Origin: Candidatus Omnitrophota bacterium
GTDB lineage: Bacteria > Hinthialibacterota > Hinthialibacteria > Hinthialibacterales > Hinthialibacteraceae
NCBI GenBank assembly: GCA_003598175.1
Contig: QZKN01000043.1
Span: 1-64,000 of the forward strand
Length of the DNA: 64,000 nucleotides
Reading direction: 5' to 3'
Shown here: in pieces, positions 63,613-64,000 of the stretch
Layout: every line of letters starts with the position of its first letter
Numbering within the stretch: the stretch's first letter is position 1
Program-made: the position numbers and the translations under genes
Notes under the pieces: generated by a model
Told to the model about the DNA's origin: nothing
Database searches by the model: none
What the model saw: the letters and a program-made list of their open reading frames with translations, nothing else

Positions 63613-64000
63613 TCACATCGGAGTGGGATTGATACCTGCTTGCTTCAATAATGACAATAGACGCTCTTTCTCTTTTCGTTCCTGGAGTAATTCTGCTTGT
63701 ATTCTTTCCTTTTCTTCCAGTATTCTTTCCTTTTCTCCCTGCATTCTTTCCTTTTCTCCCAGTATTCTTTCTTTCTCTTCCAGTATTCTTTCTTTCTCTT
63801 CCTGCATTCTTTCTTTCTCTTCCTGCATTCTTTCTTTCTCTTCCTGCATTCTTTCTTTCTCTTCCTGCATTCTTTCTTTCTCTTCCTCCATTTTTTTGTA
63901 TTCTGCCTGTTGTCTTTCTTTGATCTTTTTATCGGTGTTGACCTGAATTTGGGCAATACGGCGGCTTTCGTACTCAAGATAATCTGCGTGATTTTCGTAG
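63613..64000 (-). CDS. C-terminal part of a protein ending in a charged heptad helix (Uma2-like ending)
   Basis: The frame is open to base 64000 on the minus strand, so the start lies beyond the window. About 129 residues are visible. The first part reads ...ENHADYLEYESRRIAQIQVNTDKKIKERQQAEYKK, then nine 7-residue units of (M/I)(Q/L)xEKER, then LLQERKEKERLLSLLKQAGINPTP. The ending ...L..aGI.P resembles many Uma2-family (DUF820) endonuclease-like proteins, whose helical tails vary in length. That assignment is tentative because the catalytic domain is outside the window. Confidence 0.6.
   Translation of the reverse strand, partial: YENHADYLEYESRRIAQIQVNTDKKIKERQQAEYKKMEEEKERMQEEKERMQEEKERMQEEKERMQEEKERILEEKERILGEKERMQGEKERILEEKERIQAELLQERKEKERLLSLLKQAGINPTPM
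63703..63891. repeat. Nine 21-bp tandem units coding for EKER heptads
   Basis: Nine consecutive 21-bp units, several identical, encode (M/I)(Q/L)EEKER-type heptads in the truncated gene at the right edge. The near-identity of adjacent units implies slippage or unequal recombination; unit number likely varies between strains. Confidence 0.85.

Overview
The window is roughly 50% GC and looks like a chromosomal stretch of a Gram-negative (diderm), heterotrophic bacterium. The diderm call rests on an outer-membrane beta-barrel ending in Phe, many signal peptides, a GspG-type pseudopilin and a FecR/ECF unit. Large secreted proteins (beta-propellers, dockerin/cohesin, beta-helix, LamG), a DUF1680/GH127 + GH51 arabinan set, secreted nucleoside-hydrolase-like proteins and PP2C/STAS regulators point to an uncultured lineage of the Planctomycetes/Hydrogenedentota/Omnitrophota kind. 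That placement is inference. UGA is an ordinary stop here, since several genes end in it.

Layout. 1-3.6 kb: the end of a six-hairpin-type protein, then a promoter and a compact run of two tandem thymidylate-kinase-like genes and a ROK sugar kinase. 3.8-16.1 kb: secreted and signalling proteins, namely a propeller/alpha-toroid protein, a cNMP-gated PP2C phosphatase, an outer-membrane barrel, a propeller-caspase fusion, a convergent FecR-like protein, and a subtilase split by an in-frame TGA. 16.3-19.3 kb (minus): an orphan FlgM-like anti-sigma factor, a GT87-type membrane glycosyltransferase and a secreted nucleoside hydrolase. 19.4-24.2 kb (minus): tRNA-Val and the translation cluster thrS-infC-rpmI-rplT-pheS. 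24.3-26.7 kb: alpha/beta hydrolase, SDR reductase, JAMM peptidase.

26.8-34.9 kb (minus) is one 2715-residue protein that has a dockerin at its N-terminus and a cohesin-like domain at its C-terminus, separated by TIG, beta-helix and TolB-propeller regions. 35-45 kb: a MITE-like element, a polyprenyl-phosphate sugar transferase, a coiled-coil protein, a PIG-L deacetylase, RNase HI with no canonical start codon, a large zinc metalloprotease, and a response-regulator pair (one with a PP2C output). 45.4-48.5 kb: pntAA-pntAB-pntB transhydrogenase. 48.5-51.1 kb: two very similar STAS antagonist genes flanking an oppositely oriented AAA ATPase + TOPRIM-like (DUF3226) pair, the best candidate here for an uncharacterised defence-type system.

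51.1-58.3 kb (minus): an arabinose-polymer utilisation operon (LamG protein, GH51, GH127, DUF1593 protein). 58.5-59.1 kb: pseudopilin. 59.5-63.5 kb: a translationally coupled ECF sigma - FecR - giant Cna-B-like protein operon. The right edge cuts a minus-strand gene whose C-terminus is a nine-heptad charged helix.

Across the window, palindromic intergenic repeats of related families recur in at least eight places. Two 62-64 bp copies 19 kb apart are nearly identical in inverted orientation, and one of them supplies the stop codon of the subtilase. Regulation by partner switching is a theme (two PP2C phosphatases, two STAS proteins), but no anti-sigma kinase is encoded here.
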